DNA of 44,778 bases from an uncultured Microbacteriaceae bacterium. Its GTDB lineage: Bacteria; Actinomycetota; Actinomycetes; Actinomycetales; Microbacteriaceae. The position numbers and the translations under genes were made by a program. The notes under the pieces were generated by a model. The model was not told the DNA's origin, did no database searches, and saw only the letters and a list, made by a program, of their open reading frames with translations. The stretch is from assembly GCA_946481135.1 (NCBI GenBank), contig CAMLMQ010000003.1:1-44778 (forward strand). Direction: 5' to 3'. Position 1 is the stretch's first letter; each line of letters starts with the position of its first letter. Shown here piece by piece: positions 7,775-15,771 of the stretch.

Positions 7775-9241
7775 CTACCGCGCGTCGTGCGTGAGTCGCC
7801 CCGCGACGAGGGTCGCGGCGACCGGGAAGCGGCGGAGCTCCTCGCCCGACGCGGCGACCGGGTCGTGGTCGAGCACGACCAGATCGGCGGGCTCCCCCAC
7901 GGCGACGGCGCTGCGGACGCTCGCGGCGTACGCCACGTCGAACGGGATGGCCTGTTCGGGATGCCACGGCGCGCGCCCGTCGCGCGATCGGGTCGTCGCG
8001 GCGGCGAGCGTCACCCACGGGTCGAGCGTCGCCACCGGGGCGTCCGACCCGAGCCGGAGCTCGGTCCCCGCGGTGTGCAACGACCCGAACGCGAACGCGC
8101 GGTCGGTGCGACCCGCCCAGTGACGGTCGGCCACGTCGCGGTCGTCCATCGCGTGCTCGGGCTGCACGCTCGCGACGACGCCGAGCTCGGCGAAGCGTGG
8201 GAGGTCGCGGGTCGCGACCAGCTGCGCGTGCTCGATCGTGCCCGGCATCCCGAGCTCCTCGAAGAGGTCGAGCACCTCGGTCGTGGCGCGGTCGCCGATC
8301 GCATGCACCGCGGCGTCGAGACCGCCCTCGCGCGCCGCGACGAGGAGCCCACGCAGCTCGTCGACCGTGACGCTCGCGACGCCGCACGCGTGCGGGTGTC
8401 CGGCGGGGAGACCGGGGTACGGGTCCCAGCACAGCGCCGTGCGGGTGTTGAGGGAGCCGTCGACGACGACCTTGAGCGGCCCCATTCTCACGAGCCCCCT
8501 CGGGTCGAGCACGTCGCCGGTGCGGAGGCCTGCGGCGAGGGTCTCGCCGAGCCGGTCGGGCCACACCGACGTCTCGACGCGGAGGAGGTCGACGCCTGCG
8601 CCGACGCGGTCGGCCCACTCTCGCGCGTTGTCGGCGTGCTCGTACTCGACGACACCCACCACGCCGCGCGCGGCCGCCGCCTCGACCGCCGCGCGGTAGT
8701 CGGCGACGGTGAGGGCGTCGACCTCGCCGAGCCGGTCCATCGCCGCGATCCACGGCGCCTCGCGCACGAGACCCGATCCGTCGGGCGCGAGACCCAGCCG
8801 TGCGGCGCCGAGGGAGTTCATCCAGCCGCAGTGCAGGTCGCCGCTGATGAGGACGATCGGGTGGGGCACCGCGAGAGCGTCGAGCGCCGCGAGGGTCGGG
8901 ACGTCGGGCCAGGTGCCGTCGCGGAAGCCGTAGCCGACGAACACCTCTCCCGGTGGGATCGTGCGGCGCGCGAGCTCGGCGCGCACGAGCCCGACGGTCT
9001 CGGCGGCGCTGCGGGCACGGGTGAGGTCGGCTCGGCGGCGCTGCACGACGTACTGGGTCATGTGCACGTGCGCGTCCCACATCCCGGGGGCGACGAACCG
9101 CCCCGCGACGTCGAGGCGGTCGGCACCCGGGGCGTCGAGCATCCCCGAGGGACCGATCGCGACGATGCGCCCGGCGTCGAGCCTCAGATCGACGGGGGCG
9201 TCGTACCCCGCGACCCGGGCGTCGGCGACGAGGAGCGTCAC
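7775..9241 (-). CDS. YtcJ-like amidohydrolase (amidohydrolase family 3), copy 2
   Basis: The product is 488 residues with a GTG start that overlaps the upstream CoA-transferase stop (GTGA, 9238-9241). Diagnostic motifs are GRFVAPGMWDAHVHM, GPLKVVVDGSLNTRTAL, HAIGDRATTEVLD, GTIEHAQLV and LRLGSDAPVATLDPW. It is from the same subgroup as the 526-residue protein to its left but is only loosely similar (one has HTH, the other HVH; the Asp motif differs), so the two are not a recent duplication. Coupling to a CaiB/BaiF transferase suggests that the acid freed by hydrolysis is then activated as a CoA thioester. This functional link is inferred from overlap alone. Confidence 0.88.
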   Translation of the reverse strand: MTLLVADARVAGYDAPVDLRLDAGRIVAIGPSGMLDAPGADRLDVAGRFVAPGMWDAHVHMTQYVVQRRRADLTRARSAAETVGLVRAELARRTIPPGEVFVGYGFRDGTWPDVPTLAALDALAVPHPIVLISGDLHCGWMNSLGAARLGLAPDGSGLVREAPWIAAMDRLGEVDALTVADYRAAVEAAAARGVVGVVEYEHADNAREWADRVGAGVDLLRVETSVWPDRLGETLAAGLRTGDVLDPRGLVRMGPLKVVVDGSLNTRTALCWDPYPGLPAGHPHACGVASVTVDELRGLLVAAREGGLDAAVHAIGDRATTEVLDLFEELGMPGTIEHAQLVATRDLPRFAELGVVASVQPEHAMDDRDVADRHWAGRTDRAFAFGSLHTAGTELRLGSDAPVATLDPWVTLAAATTRSRDGRAPWHPEQAIPFDVAYAASVRSAVAVGEPADLVVLDHDPVAASGEELRRFPVAATLVAGRLTHDAR

Positions 9242-10488
9242 ACCGCGCCCTCGGCGCGCAGCTCGGCGAGCTTCTCCCCCGAGTAGCCGGCGAGCGCCGC
9301 GAGCACCGCATCGGTGTGGGCACCGAACGCCGGAGCGGGTCGCGTCGGCTCAGCGGGGGTCGCGGAGAGCTTGATCGGCTGCCCGAACACCCGCAGCGGC
9401 GGGTACCCCGGCTGGTCGAGCTCGACGACCATCTCGCGCTCGGCCGTCCCCGGGTCCTCGACCACCTGGTCGATCGAGCGCACGAGCGTGATCGGCAGCT
9501 TGTCGGACGCCATCTCCTCGAGCTCGACCCCCGTATACGCGGCGAGCCACTCGACGACGATCGGTCGAACGCGTCGGTGGTAGGTCTCCTCGTCGAATCG
9601 CTTGCGCATCGTGTCGATCTCGGGGTCGTCGGCCAACTCGGGCGTGCCGAAGACGACGCACGCGTCGCGCCACAGTTTGTCGGTGTACGCGCCGAAGAAC
9701 ACGTGTCCCCCCTTGCACGGGAAGAGCTCGTAGGGCCGCACCCACGCGTGCGCATTGCCCGACGGCTGGGCCACCTTGCCCGCCACGGTGTAGTCGACGA
9801 CGGCCGTCTCGGTGAGCGCGATGACGCTGTCGACCTGGGCGACGTCGACGAGCTGCCCCTGTCCCGTCGACTCGGCGTGCCGCAGCGCGAGGAGGGTGCC
9901 GGTGACGCCGAAGAGGGTGGCCGCGAGGTCGCCGATCGTCACGCCCATCCGGATCGGGATGCCGCCGGGCTCGCCGTTCATCGACCACAGACCGCCCGCG
10001 GCCTGCGCCGTGCTGTCGAACGCGGGACGTCGGCGGCGCGAGCCGGTCTGCCCGTATCCCGAGATCGCGGTGTAGATGAGCCGCGGGTTGATCGCCGACA
10101 GCTCCTCGTATGAGAGTCCCAGCTTCGCCATCGTGCCGGGGCGGAAGTTCTCGAGCAGGATGTCGGCGTTCGCCACGAGATCGCGAAGCGCCTGTCGGCC
10201 GCCCTCGGTCGCGAAGTCGAGGGTGATCGCGAGCTTGCCGTTGTTGTACTGCGCGTAGTAGCCGCTGAGCTCCTCGCCCGCCTCGGAGGTCACATAGGGC
10301 GGAAACCCGCGCGACACGTCGGCGTCGCGCGGGTTCTCGACCTTGATGACGGTCGCCCCGAAGTCGGCGAGCATCTTGCCCGCGTACGGCCCTGCGAGCA
10401 CGCGCGACAGATCGAGCACGACGACGCCCGCGAGGGCTCCCGGGGCGATCGGGAGACCCGGCAACGCGGGCAGGGACGACGTCGACAT
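9238..10488 (-). CDS. CaiB/BaiF (class III) CoA-transferase
   Basis: The product is 416 residues from the ATG at 10486-10488; the frame continues upstream without a better start. It shows the classic N-terminus VVLDLSRVLAGPYAGKMLADFGATVIKVE cut into LSRVLAGPYAGKMLADFGA and VIKVENP, then LLENFRPGTMAKLGLSYEEL, SGYGQTG, and the catalytic Asp in LVDVAQVDSVIAL. Class III transferases move CoA between carboxylic acids through an aspartyl-acyl intermediate. Length and motifs are those of a full enzyme. It heads a two-gene leftward operon with the second YtcJ-like amidohydrolase and is divergent from the PucR regulator, which makes it a plausible target of that regulator. The donor and acceptor acids are unknown. 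Confidence 0.92.
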   Translation of the reverse strand: MSTSSLPALPGLPIAPGALAGVVVLDLSRVLAGPYAGKMLADFGATVIKVENPRDADVSRGFPPYVTSEAGEELSGYYAQYNNGKLAITLDFATEGGRQALRDLVANADILLENFRPGTMAKLGLSYEELSAINPRLIYTAISGYGQTGSRRRRPAFDSTAQAAGGLWSMNGEPGGIPIRMGVTIGDLAATLFGVTGTLLALRHAESTGQGQLVDVAQVDSVIALTETAVVDYTVAGKVAQPSGNAHAWVRPYELFPCKGGHVFFGAYTDKLWRDACVVFGTPELADDPEIDTMRKRFDEETYHRRVRPIVVEWLAAYTGVELEEMASDKLPITLVRSIDQVVEDPGTAEREMVVELDQPGYPPLRVFGQPIKLSATPAEPTRPAPAFGAHTDAVLAALAGYSGEKLAELRAEGAV

Positions 10489-10625
10489 CTCGCTCACGTC
10501 TCCACGGTAGGCGTCGAATGGCCGGCACGGGCATGTGACGGGCATCCACAGATCGGTCGACTTGATACGAGAACCGCACATGATGCACGCTGGTCCCCCG
10601 ACGGTCGGTCCCGGCCCGAAGCGAG

Positions 10626-12536
10626 GTGGAAGTGGCAGAGCACGAGCGGGCGCGCGCGATCGTCGCCCTCATCGACGCGATCGTCGGACCAGGATCGATC
10701 GGCGACGCGCTCGACGCGCTCGACCTCGACGGGTCCCGGTCGACCGAGCTCGCCGAGCACGCGCATCGCGCCCGGTTCGAGCACACGCGGCTCCGACGCC
10801 GCGAGCACGAGCTGTCGGCGCTGTTCTCGAGCGCGCGCGAGCTCGCGGAACTGCGCGACGACGAAGCGGTGCTCACCCGGCTCGTGCACCGCGCCCACGA
10901 GATGATGGGCGTCGACGTCACCTATCTCTCCGAGTTCGATCCCGAGACCCGCGAGCTGCGCGTGCGCGAGACGAGCGGATCGGTGAGCGCCGAGTTCCAG
11001 CATCTGCGGGTGCCACCCGGACGCGGACTCGCGAGCGCGATCGTGGAGAGCCGCGCCCCGCAGTGGGTGGCCGACTACGGCGGCTACGCGGAGGAACGAC
11101 ACGAGGAGGGCATCGACGCCGCCGTCTCGAGCGAGGGGCTCGTCTCGATCCTCGGCGTGCCGATGTTGTCGGGCGACGACGTCCTCGGCGTGCTGTTCGT
11201 GGCCAATCGGGAGACGTACGCCTTCGCGCCGGAGGAGATCGCGCTGCTCTCGGCACTCGCCGACCATGCTTCCGTCGTGCTGCAGACGGCGCAGACCCTC
11301 CGCGAACTGCGCTCGTCGGAAGACGAGACCCGCCGCACGCTCGAGCGCCTGACCGAGCACCTCGCCGAGCGGGAGCGGGCACACACCGTGCACCAGGAGC
11401 TCGTGCGCGCGGTCCTCGCGGGCGGAGGCTTCTCACCGGTCGCCGAGACCCTCGCCGCGGCGCTCGGGCGCACCGTCGCGATCATCGACGCGCTGGGGAA
11501 CGTCATCGCCGCCGCGGCCCTCCCTCTCGCCCCCGGGATGCTCGAGCCGTCGGCCGCCGTGCGCGCCGCGATCGACGACAGCCGCCGCTCGGGCCACTGC
11601 GTGCCGCTTGCCGATTCGGGAGGCGTGCGGGCGGTCGCGGCGCTCACGGCGGGCGCTCAGGACTTCGGCGCGATCCTGCTCGGCGCGGGAGAGTTCGAGC
11701 TCGGCGCGGTGGACCGCCGCACCATCGAGCGCGCGGCGCAGGTGGGGGCTCTGCTCGCGCTCCAGCAGGAGGCCGCGGCGGGGGCTGATCACCGCATGCA
11801 GAGCGAACTGCTCGCCGATCTGCTCGACGACGTGCCCGAGCGGCGGGCCGACGTCGAGCGCCGCGCGCGGCGGCTCGGCGTCGCGCTCGACGAGCTCGAC
11901 GGGCTGCTGCTGTTCGCCGTGCCGGGCGAGCTCCGCGCGGTCGCGGCGCGTGCGATCGGACCCTTCCTCGACGACCGCGCGCTCGTCGGCGAGTACCGCG
12001 GGTACGTCGTCGCCGCCTACCCGTCGACTCGTGTGGAGGTCGATGCCGAGCAGTTCCGGGCACGCGTCGCCCATGGCCTTCAGCGGCCCGTGCTCGCGGT
12101 GACGCCGCCCGCCTCCCCCGGTGCGCTTCCCGCCGCCTTCACGGTCGCGATGCGCACCGCCCGCCTGCTCGCCGCGCTCGAGGTCGACGACGTGACGACG
12201 TCGACCCACGACTACCTCCCGTACTCGGCGGTGCTCGACACCGACGCGACAACCCTCACCGCGTTCCTGCACGACACGATCGGGGCCGTGCGCCGCTACG
12301 ACGCCGAGCGCGGCACCGACCTGCTCGGAACCCTCCGTGCATTCGTGCGGAACAACGCGAGCCCCACCCGCACCGCGCGGGCGCTCAACTTCCACACCAA
12401 CACGATCCTCCAGCGCCTCGACCGGCTCGACCGCGTGCTCGGCGACGACTGGCGCGACGACGAACGTCTCTTCCGCATCGGTCTCGCCGTGCGCCTCGAC
12501 GACCTTCGCGAGCGACTCCTCCGCTCCGCGGGCTGA
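10626..12536 (+). CDS. GAF domain-containing PucR family transcriptional regulator
   Basis: The product is 636 residues. An N-terminal helical segment leads to a GAF domain (about residues 75-225, with VPPGRGLASAIVESRAPQ and EGLVSILGVPMLSGDDVLGV), then a coiled stretch, a central domain with AIIDALGNVIAAA-like text, and the PucR C-terminal helix-turn-helix (about 566-636: LLGTLRAFVRNNASPTRTAR, LNFHTNTILQRLDRLDRVLG). Such proteins act as ligand-responsive activators of purine, polyketide or amino-acid catabolism. The start is either GTG 10626 or GTG 10632; the latter has a GAGGTG Shine-Dalgarno overlap. It stands between the divergent CoA-transferase operon and the HMG-CoA operon, so it probably controls one or both. 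Confidence 0.9.
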   Translation: MEVAEHERARAIVALIDAIVGPGSIGDALDALDLDGSRSTELAEHAHRARFEHTRLRRREHELSALFSSARELAELRDDEAVLTRLVHRAHEMMGVDVTYLSEFDPETRELRVRETSGSVSAEFQHLRVPPGRGLASAIVESRAPQWVADYGGYAEERHEEGIDAAVSSEGLVSILGVPMLSGDDVLGVLFVANRETYAFAPEEIALLSALADHASVVLQTAQTLRELRSSEDETRRTLERLTEHLAERERAHTVHQELVRAVLAGGGFSPVAETLAAALGRTVAIIDALGNVIAAAALPLAPGMLEPSAAVRAAIDDSRRSGHCVPLADSGGVRAVAALTAGAQDFGAILLGAGEFELGAVDRRTIERAAQVGALLALQQEAAAGADHRMQSELLADLLDDVPERRADVERRARRLGVALDELDGLLLFAVPGELRAVAARAIGPFLDDRALVGEYRGYVVAAYPSTRVEVDAEQFRARVAHGLQRPVLAVTPPASPGALPAAFTVAMRTARLLAALEVDDVTTSTHDYLPYSAVLDTDATTLTAFLHDTIGAVRRYDAERGTDLLGTLRAFVRNNASPTRTARALNFHTNTILQRLDRLDRVLGDDWRDDERLFRIGLAVRLDDLRERLLRSAG

Positions 12537-12593
12537 TCTCCGCCGCGCAGCGAGAACTCCCCCGACCGTGCTCGACGGGGTTGAACATCCCAT

Positions 12594-12619
12594 GCATCCC
12601 CTCCGAGCGTGGGGGATGC
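12594..12619. promoter_or_regulatory. Inverted repeat upstream of the HMG-CoA operon
   Basis: GCATCCCC at 12594-12601 and GGGGATGC at 12612-12619 form a perfect 8-base inverted repeat with a 10-base spacer, inside the 171-base gap between the PucR gene and the HMG-CoA reductase gene. It lies about 90 bases before the GTG start, near where an operator or activator site would be. There is no T-run, so a simple terminator for the PucR gene is less likely, although it could still fold in RNA. It is a candidate site for the adjacent PucR-type regulator. The palindrome is direct observation; its role is inferred. Confidence 0.4.
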
Positions 12620-12707
12620 GCCCATACGTTCGACGGCTGCCGTTGGTCAGGATGGGGCGGACACGTTCGCGGGCGGACGCGTCGGCGAGCGAGCAGAGGG
12701 AGTCACC

Positions 12708-13979
12708 GTGCCGAACACGAGCCGATTGTCGGGCCTGAAGGATGCGACTCCCCTCGAGCGCCGCGCCCGGGTCGCCGAGGCGGCGGGCGTCGACCCGAGG
12801 ACCCTCGACCCGCTCGATGTCGCCGCCGGGCTGAGCCTCGAGCAGGCCGATCACCTCATCGAGAACGTCGTCGGCCTCATCGGCGTGCCGATCGGCATCG
12901 CCACGAACTTCACCGTCAACGGCCGCGACCACCTCGTGCCGATGGCGACGGAGGAACCGAGCGTCGTCGCGGCCGCGTCCAACGCGGCGCGCATGGCCCG
13001 GGAGCACGGCGGTTTCCACACGTCGACGACCGGCGAGGTGATGATCGCGCAGATCCAGGTTGTCGAGGTGGGCGACCCCGAGGCGGGGCGCCTGCGGCTG
13101 CTCGAGGCCCGCGACGAACTTCTCGCGCTCGCCGCCGAGCAGGACCCGATGCTCGTGAGCCTCGGGGGTGGGCCCCGCGACCTGTGGGTGAGGGTGCTGC
13201 CGACCCGCACGGGCGTGCACCTCGTGGCCCACCTGCACGTCGATGTGCGCGACGCGATGGGCGCCAACGCCGTCAACACGATGGCCGAGGCGCTCGCGCC
13301 GCGCGTCGCCGAGCTCGCCGGCGGGCGCTCGCTGCTGCGCATCCTCAGTAACAAGGCCGACCGGCGCCTCACCCGCGTCCGAGCGGTGTTCGACCGAGAT
13401 CTGCTCGGCGGGGCGGACGTCGTGCGCGACATCGTCCATGCGAGTGCGTTCGCCGAGGCCGACCCGTACCGCGCGGCCACGCACAACAAGGGCATCATGA
13501 ATGGCGTCACGGCCGTCGTCCTCGCGACCGGCAACGACACCCGGGCGGTCGAGGCGGGTGCCCACTCGCACGCGGCGCGCGACGGCGTCTACACCGCCCT
13601 GTCCCACTACGAGCTCGGCACCGACGGGCACCTCGTCGGCACGATGGAGTTGCCCCTCGCGGTCGGGCTCGTCGGGGGCGCGACCCGCGCCCATCCCGTC
13701 GCGCAAGCCGCGGTGCGACTGCTCGGCGTCGGCACGGCGCGCGAGCTGGCCGAGATCGTGGCCGCGGTCGGCCTCGCCCAGAACCTCGCCGCCCTGCGCG
13801 CCCTCTCCGCGGAGGGCATCCAGCGCGGACACATGACCCTGCACGCCCGCACGATCGCGGCCTCCGCCGGCGCGACGGTGGACGAGGTGGCGCGGGTGGC
13901 GTCCGCGCTCGTCGCGGCGAATCGCGTACGGCTGGAGTACGCCGAAGAGGTGCTCGCCGAACTGCGAGGCGCCCGGTGA
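12708..13979 (+). CDS. mvaA: Hydroxymethylglutaryl-CoA reductase, degradative (class II)
   Basis: The product is 423 residues from the GTG at 12708, which has an AGAGGGA ribosome-binding site; the frame extends further up but without support. All active-site landmarks of the Pseudomonas mevalonii enzyme are present at matching positions: MATEEPSVVAAAS with Glu83, THNKGIMNG with Lys261, TGNDTRAVEAGAHSHA with Asp277, and the catalytic His375 in RGHMTLHAR. ENVVGLIGVPIGIA (residues 52-65) is the dimerisation/substrate motif. Class II enzymes are cytoplasmic, soluble, often NAD(H)-linked, and oxidise mevalonate to HMG-CoA. Direct coupling (GTGA overlap) to HMG-CoA lyase argues for catabolic rather than biosynthetic use. 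Confidence 0.93.
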   Translation: MPNTSRLSGLKDATPLERRARVAEAAGVDPRTLDPLDVAAGLSLEQADHLIENVVGLIGVPIGIATNFTVNGRDHLVPMATEEPSVVAAASNAARMAREHGGFHTSTTGEVMIAQIQVVEVGDPEAGRLRLLEARDELLALAAEQDPMLVSLGGGPRDLWVRVLPTRTGVHLVAHLHVDVRDAMGANAVNTMAEALAPRVAELAGGRSLLRILSNKADRRLTRVRAVFDRDLLGGADVVRDIVHASAFAEADPYRAATHNKGIMNGVTAVVLATGNDTRAVEAGAHSHAARDGVYTALSHYELGTDGHLVGTMELPLAVGLVGGATRAHPVAQAAVRLLGVGTARELAEIVAAVGLAQNLAALRALSAEGIQRGHMTLHARTIAASAGATVDEVARVASALVAANRVRLEYAEEVLAELRGAR

Positions 13980-14941
13980 GCACGACCGGCGCCGCGGCCT
14001 GGCATCCCGTTCCCCAGCCGGTGCGCGACGCCGGCCTGCCGGAACGTGCGCGGGTGTTCGAGGTCGGTCCGCGGGACGGCCTCCAGGCCGAGCCGGAGAT
14101 CCTCTCGTCCGAGATGAAGACGGAGTTCTGCCGGCGGTTGCTCGCCACCGGGATCGAGGCGCTCGAGGTCACGAGCTTCGTCCCCGCCCGCTGGGTGCCT
14201 CAGCTCGCCGACGCCGACGCGGTCGTGGCGGGACTGTCGACGACCGGGTCCGCGCGCACGGTCGCGCTCGTGCCGAACGTCCGCGGGCTGGAGCGCGCGC
14301 TCGCCGCGGGTGTTCGTGAGGTCTCGGTCGTCGCGAGTGCGAGCGAGAGCTTCGCCCGCGCCAACCTCAACCGCTCCCTCGAGGACGCGGTCCGCATGGC
14401 GGAGTCGGTGATCGCGGAGGCGGCCATCGTCGGCGTACCGGTGCGCGCCTACCTCTCGATGTCGTTCGGCGATCCGTGGGAGGGCCCTGTCGATCACGAA
14501 CGTGTGGCGACGATCGGGGCGCGGCTGCACGCCGCGGGCGCGACGACGGTCGCGCTCGCCGACACCATCGGCACCGGGACGCCGGGCCACGTCGCCCGTG
14601 TCGTCGAGCTCGTGGCGGAGGCAGGGGTACCCCGCGACCGCCTCGCCCTGCACCTGCACGACACCTACGGTCAGGCGCTCGGCAACGTCGTGGCCGGTCT
14701 GCGCGCCGGGGTGCGCGAGTTCGACGCCTCCGCCGGCGGTCTCGGGCGGTGCCCGTTCGCCCGCGGCGCGACCGGTAATCTCGCGACGGAGGATCTCGTG
14801 TGGCTGCTCCACGGCCTGGGCATCGAGACCGGGATCGATCTGGAGGCGCTCGTGCGCGTGTCGCAGTGGATGTCGAGGGTCCTGGGTCGTCCCGTGCCGT
14901 CGCGCGTCGTCGCGGCGCTGACCGCCGCGGGGGTCGGCTGA
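13976..14941 (+). CDS. mvaB: Hydroxymethylglutaryl-CoA lyase
   Basis: The product is 321 residues; the GTG start overlaps the reductase stop. Visible motifs of the HMGL-like DRE-TIM metallolyase family are FEVGPRDGLQ (residues 28-37, catalytic Arg33/Asp34), LEVTSFVPARWVPQLADAD, LADTIGTGTPGHV, LHLHDTYGQALGN (metal ligands 225-227) and the signature GLGRCPFARGATGN with the active-site Cys258. The usual GGCP is GRCP here and SFVSPK is SFVPAR, small departures from the mitochondrial/Pseudomonas consensus. The enzyme cleaves HMG-CoA to acetyl-CoA and acetoacetate. Together with the upstream reductase it completes mevalonate breakdown; it could equally serve leucine catabolism. Confidence 0.92.
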   Translation: MSTTGAAAWHPVPQPVRDAGLPERARVFEVGPRDGLQAEPEILSSEMKTEFCRRLLATGIEALEVTSFVPARWVPQLADADAVVAGLSTTGSARTVALVPNVRGLERALAAGVREVSVVASASESFARANLNRSLEDAVRMAESVIAEAAIVGVPVRAYLSMSFGDPWEGPVDHERVATIGARLHAAGATTVALADTIGTGTPGHVARVVELVAEAGVPRDRLALHLHDTYGQALGNVVAGLRAGVREFDASAGGLGRCPFARGATGNLATEDLVWLLHGLGIETGIDLEALVRVSQWMSRVLGRPVPSRVVAALTAAGVG

Positions 14942-15771
14942 TGGTGCCGGCATCCGTCGTCCGCACCGAGTTGCTCGGCACGGCGGCAGCCGCCGCCTAT
15001 CGCTCCACGTTCGCCCCCGACGCGCCACCACCCGCACCCGCCGCGTCGGTCCTCCCGGGGTGGGAAGGACTCGCGTTCCCGTTCGACACGGAGTTCGACG
15101 ACCTCCGAGAAGACGGGTCCCCCGCCCGGGACGGCGTGCTGCCCGAGTTCGACCTCCCGCGCCGGATGTACGCCGGCGAGGACACGGTGTTCCATCGACC
15201 GCTGCACTTCGGCGACGAGGTCGAGCAGACCGTACGCGCGGGGTCCGTCGTGCAGAAGTCCGGGCGATCGGGGCGCCTCGTGTTCGCCGACGTCGTTCGG
15301 GAGTACCGCGTGGACGGCGAACTGGCGATCGAGAGCGTCTGGCACGACGTGTTCCTCGAAGCCGCGCCCGCTGCGAGCCAGCAGGCCGTACGACCGGGTC
15401 CGGACGGTCCGGCCGACTGGGTCGAGCAGGTGACCCTCGACGCGCGTCACCTGTTCCGGTTCTCCGCCCTGACCTTCAACACCCATCGCGTCCACTACGA
15501 CCGCGACTGGGCGCAGCGCGCGGAGGGACTGCCGGATCTCCTCGTCCACGGACCGTTGCTACGACTGCTGCTCCTCGACGCCGCGCGACGTCACGGCGCG
15601 ACCGACATCGCGGCGTACCGATTCACCGCGGTTGCGCCCGCGTACGTCGACCGTCCGCTCCGGCTGGAGGGTCGCGACGCGGAGGGAGAGACCCGACTCG
15701 ACGTACTCGACCCCGACAGCGGGCTGCTCAGCACCGCGACGGTCAGCCGACGAGCAACGGCCCCATCGTGA
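14941..15771 (+). CDS. HTD2/MaoC-like acyl-CoA hydratase (mesaconyl- or 3-methylglutaconyl-CoA hydratase-like)
   Basis: The product is 276 residues; its ATG shares one base with the lyase stop (TGATG). It has the double hot-dog layout of the HTD2 family: an N-terminal half with MYAGEDTVFHRPLHFGDEVE and VVQKSGRSGRLVFADVVREY, and a C-terminal half with FRFSALTFNTHRVHYDRDWA and DLLVHGPLLRLLLLDAARR, the H-x-V-H-Y-D and VHGPL elements being the catalytic region. Relatives hydrate mesaconyl-C4-CoA, itaconyl-CoA or fungal mitochondrial enoyl-ACP. In this operon the obvious substrate would be a branched unsaturated acyl-CoA such as 3-methylglutaconyl-CoA, giving HMG-CoA; that is inference from neighbours. 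Its last 29 bases overlap the convergent chromate transporter gene. Confidence 0.8.
   Translation: MVPASVVRTELLGTAAAAAYRSTFAPDAPPPAPAASVLPGWEGLAFPFDTEFDDLREDGSPARDGVLPEFDLPRRMYAGEDTVFHRPLHFGDEVEQTVRAGSVVQKSGRSGRLVFADVVREYRVDGELAIESVWHDVFLEAAPAASQQAVRPGPDGPADWVEQVTLDARHLFRFSALTFNTHRVHYDRDWAQRAEGLPDLLVHGPLLRLLLLDAARRHGATDIAAYRFTAVAPAYVDRPLRLEGRDAEGETRLDVLDPDSGLLSTATVSRRATAPS

Noticed and set aside
7278..9755. Long open frame of 825 codons on the minus strand
   Set aside because: It is an Arg/Pro/Ser-rich shadow of the second YtcJ-like gene and the CoA-transferase in another frame; no motif and no start signal.
11433..13844. Open frame of 803 codons on the minus strand
   Set aside because: It runs opposite the PucR and HMG-CoA reductase genes, whose catalytic motifs are unambiguous; its own composition is that of a high-GC antisense frame.
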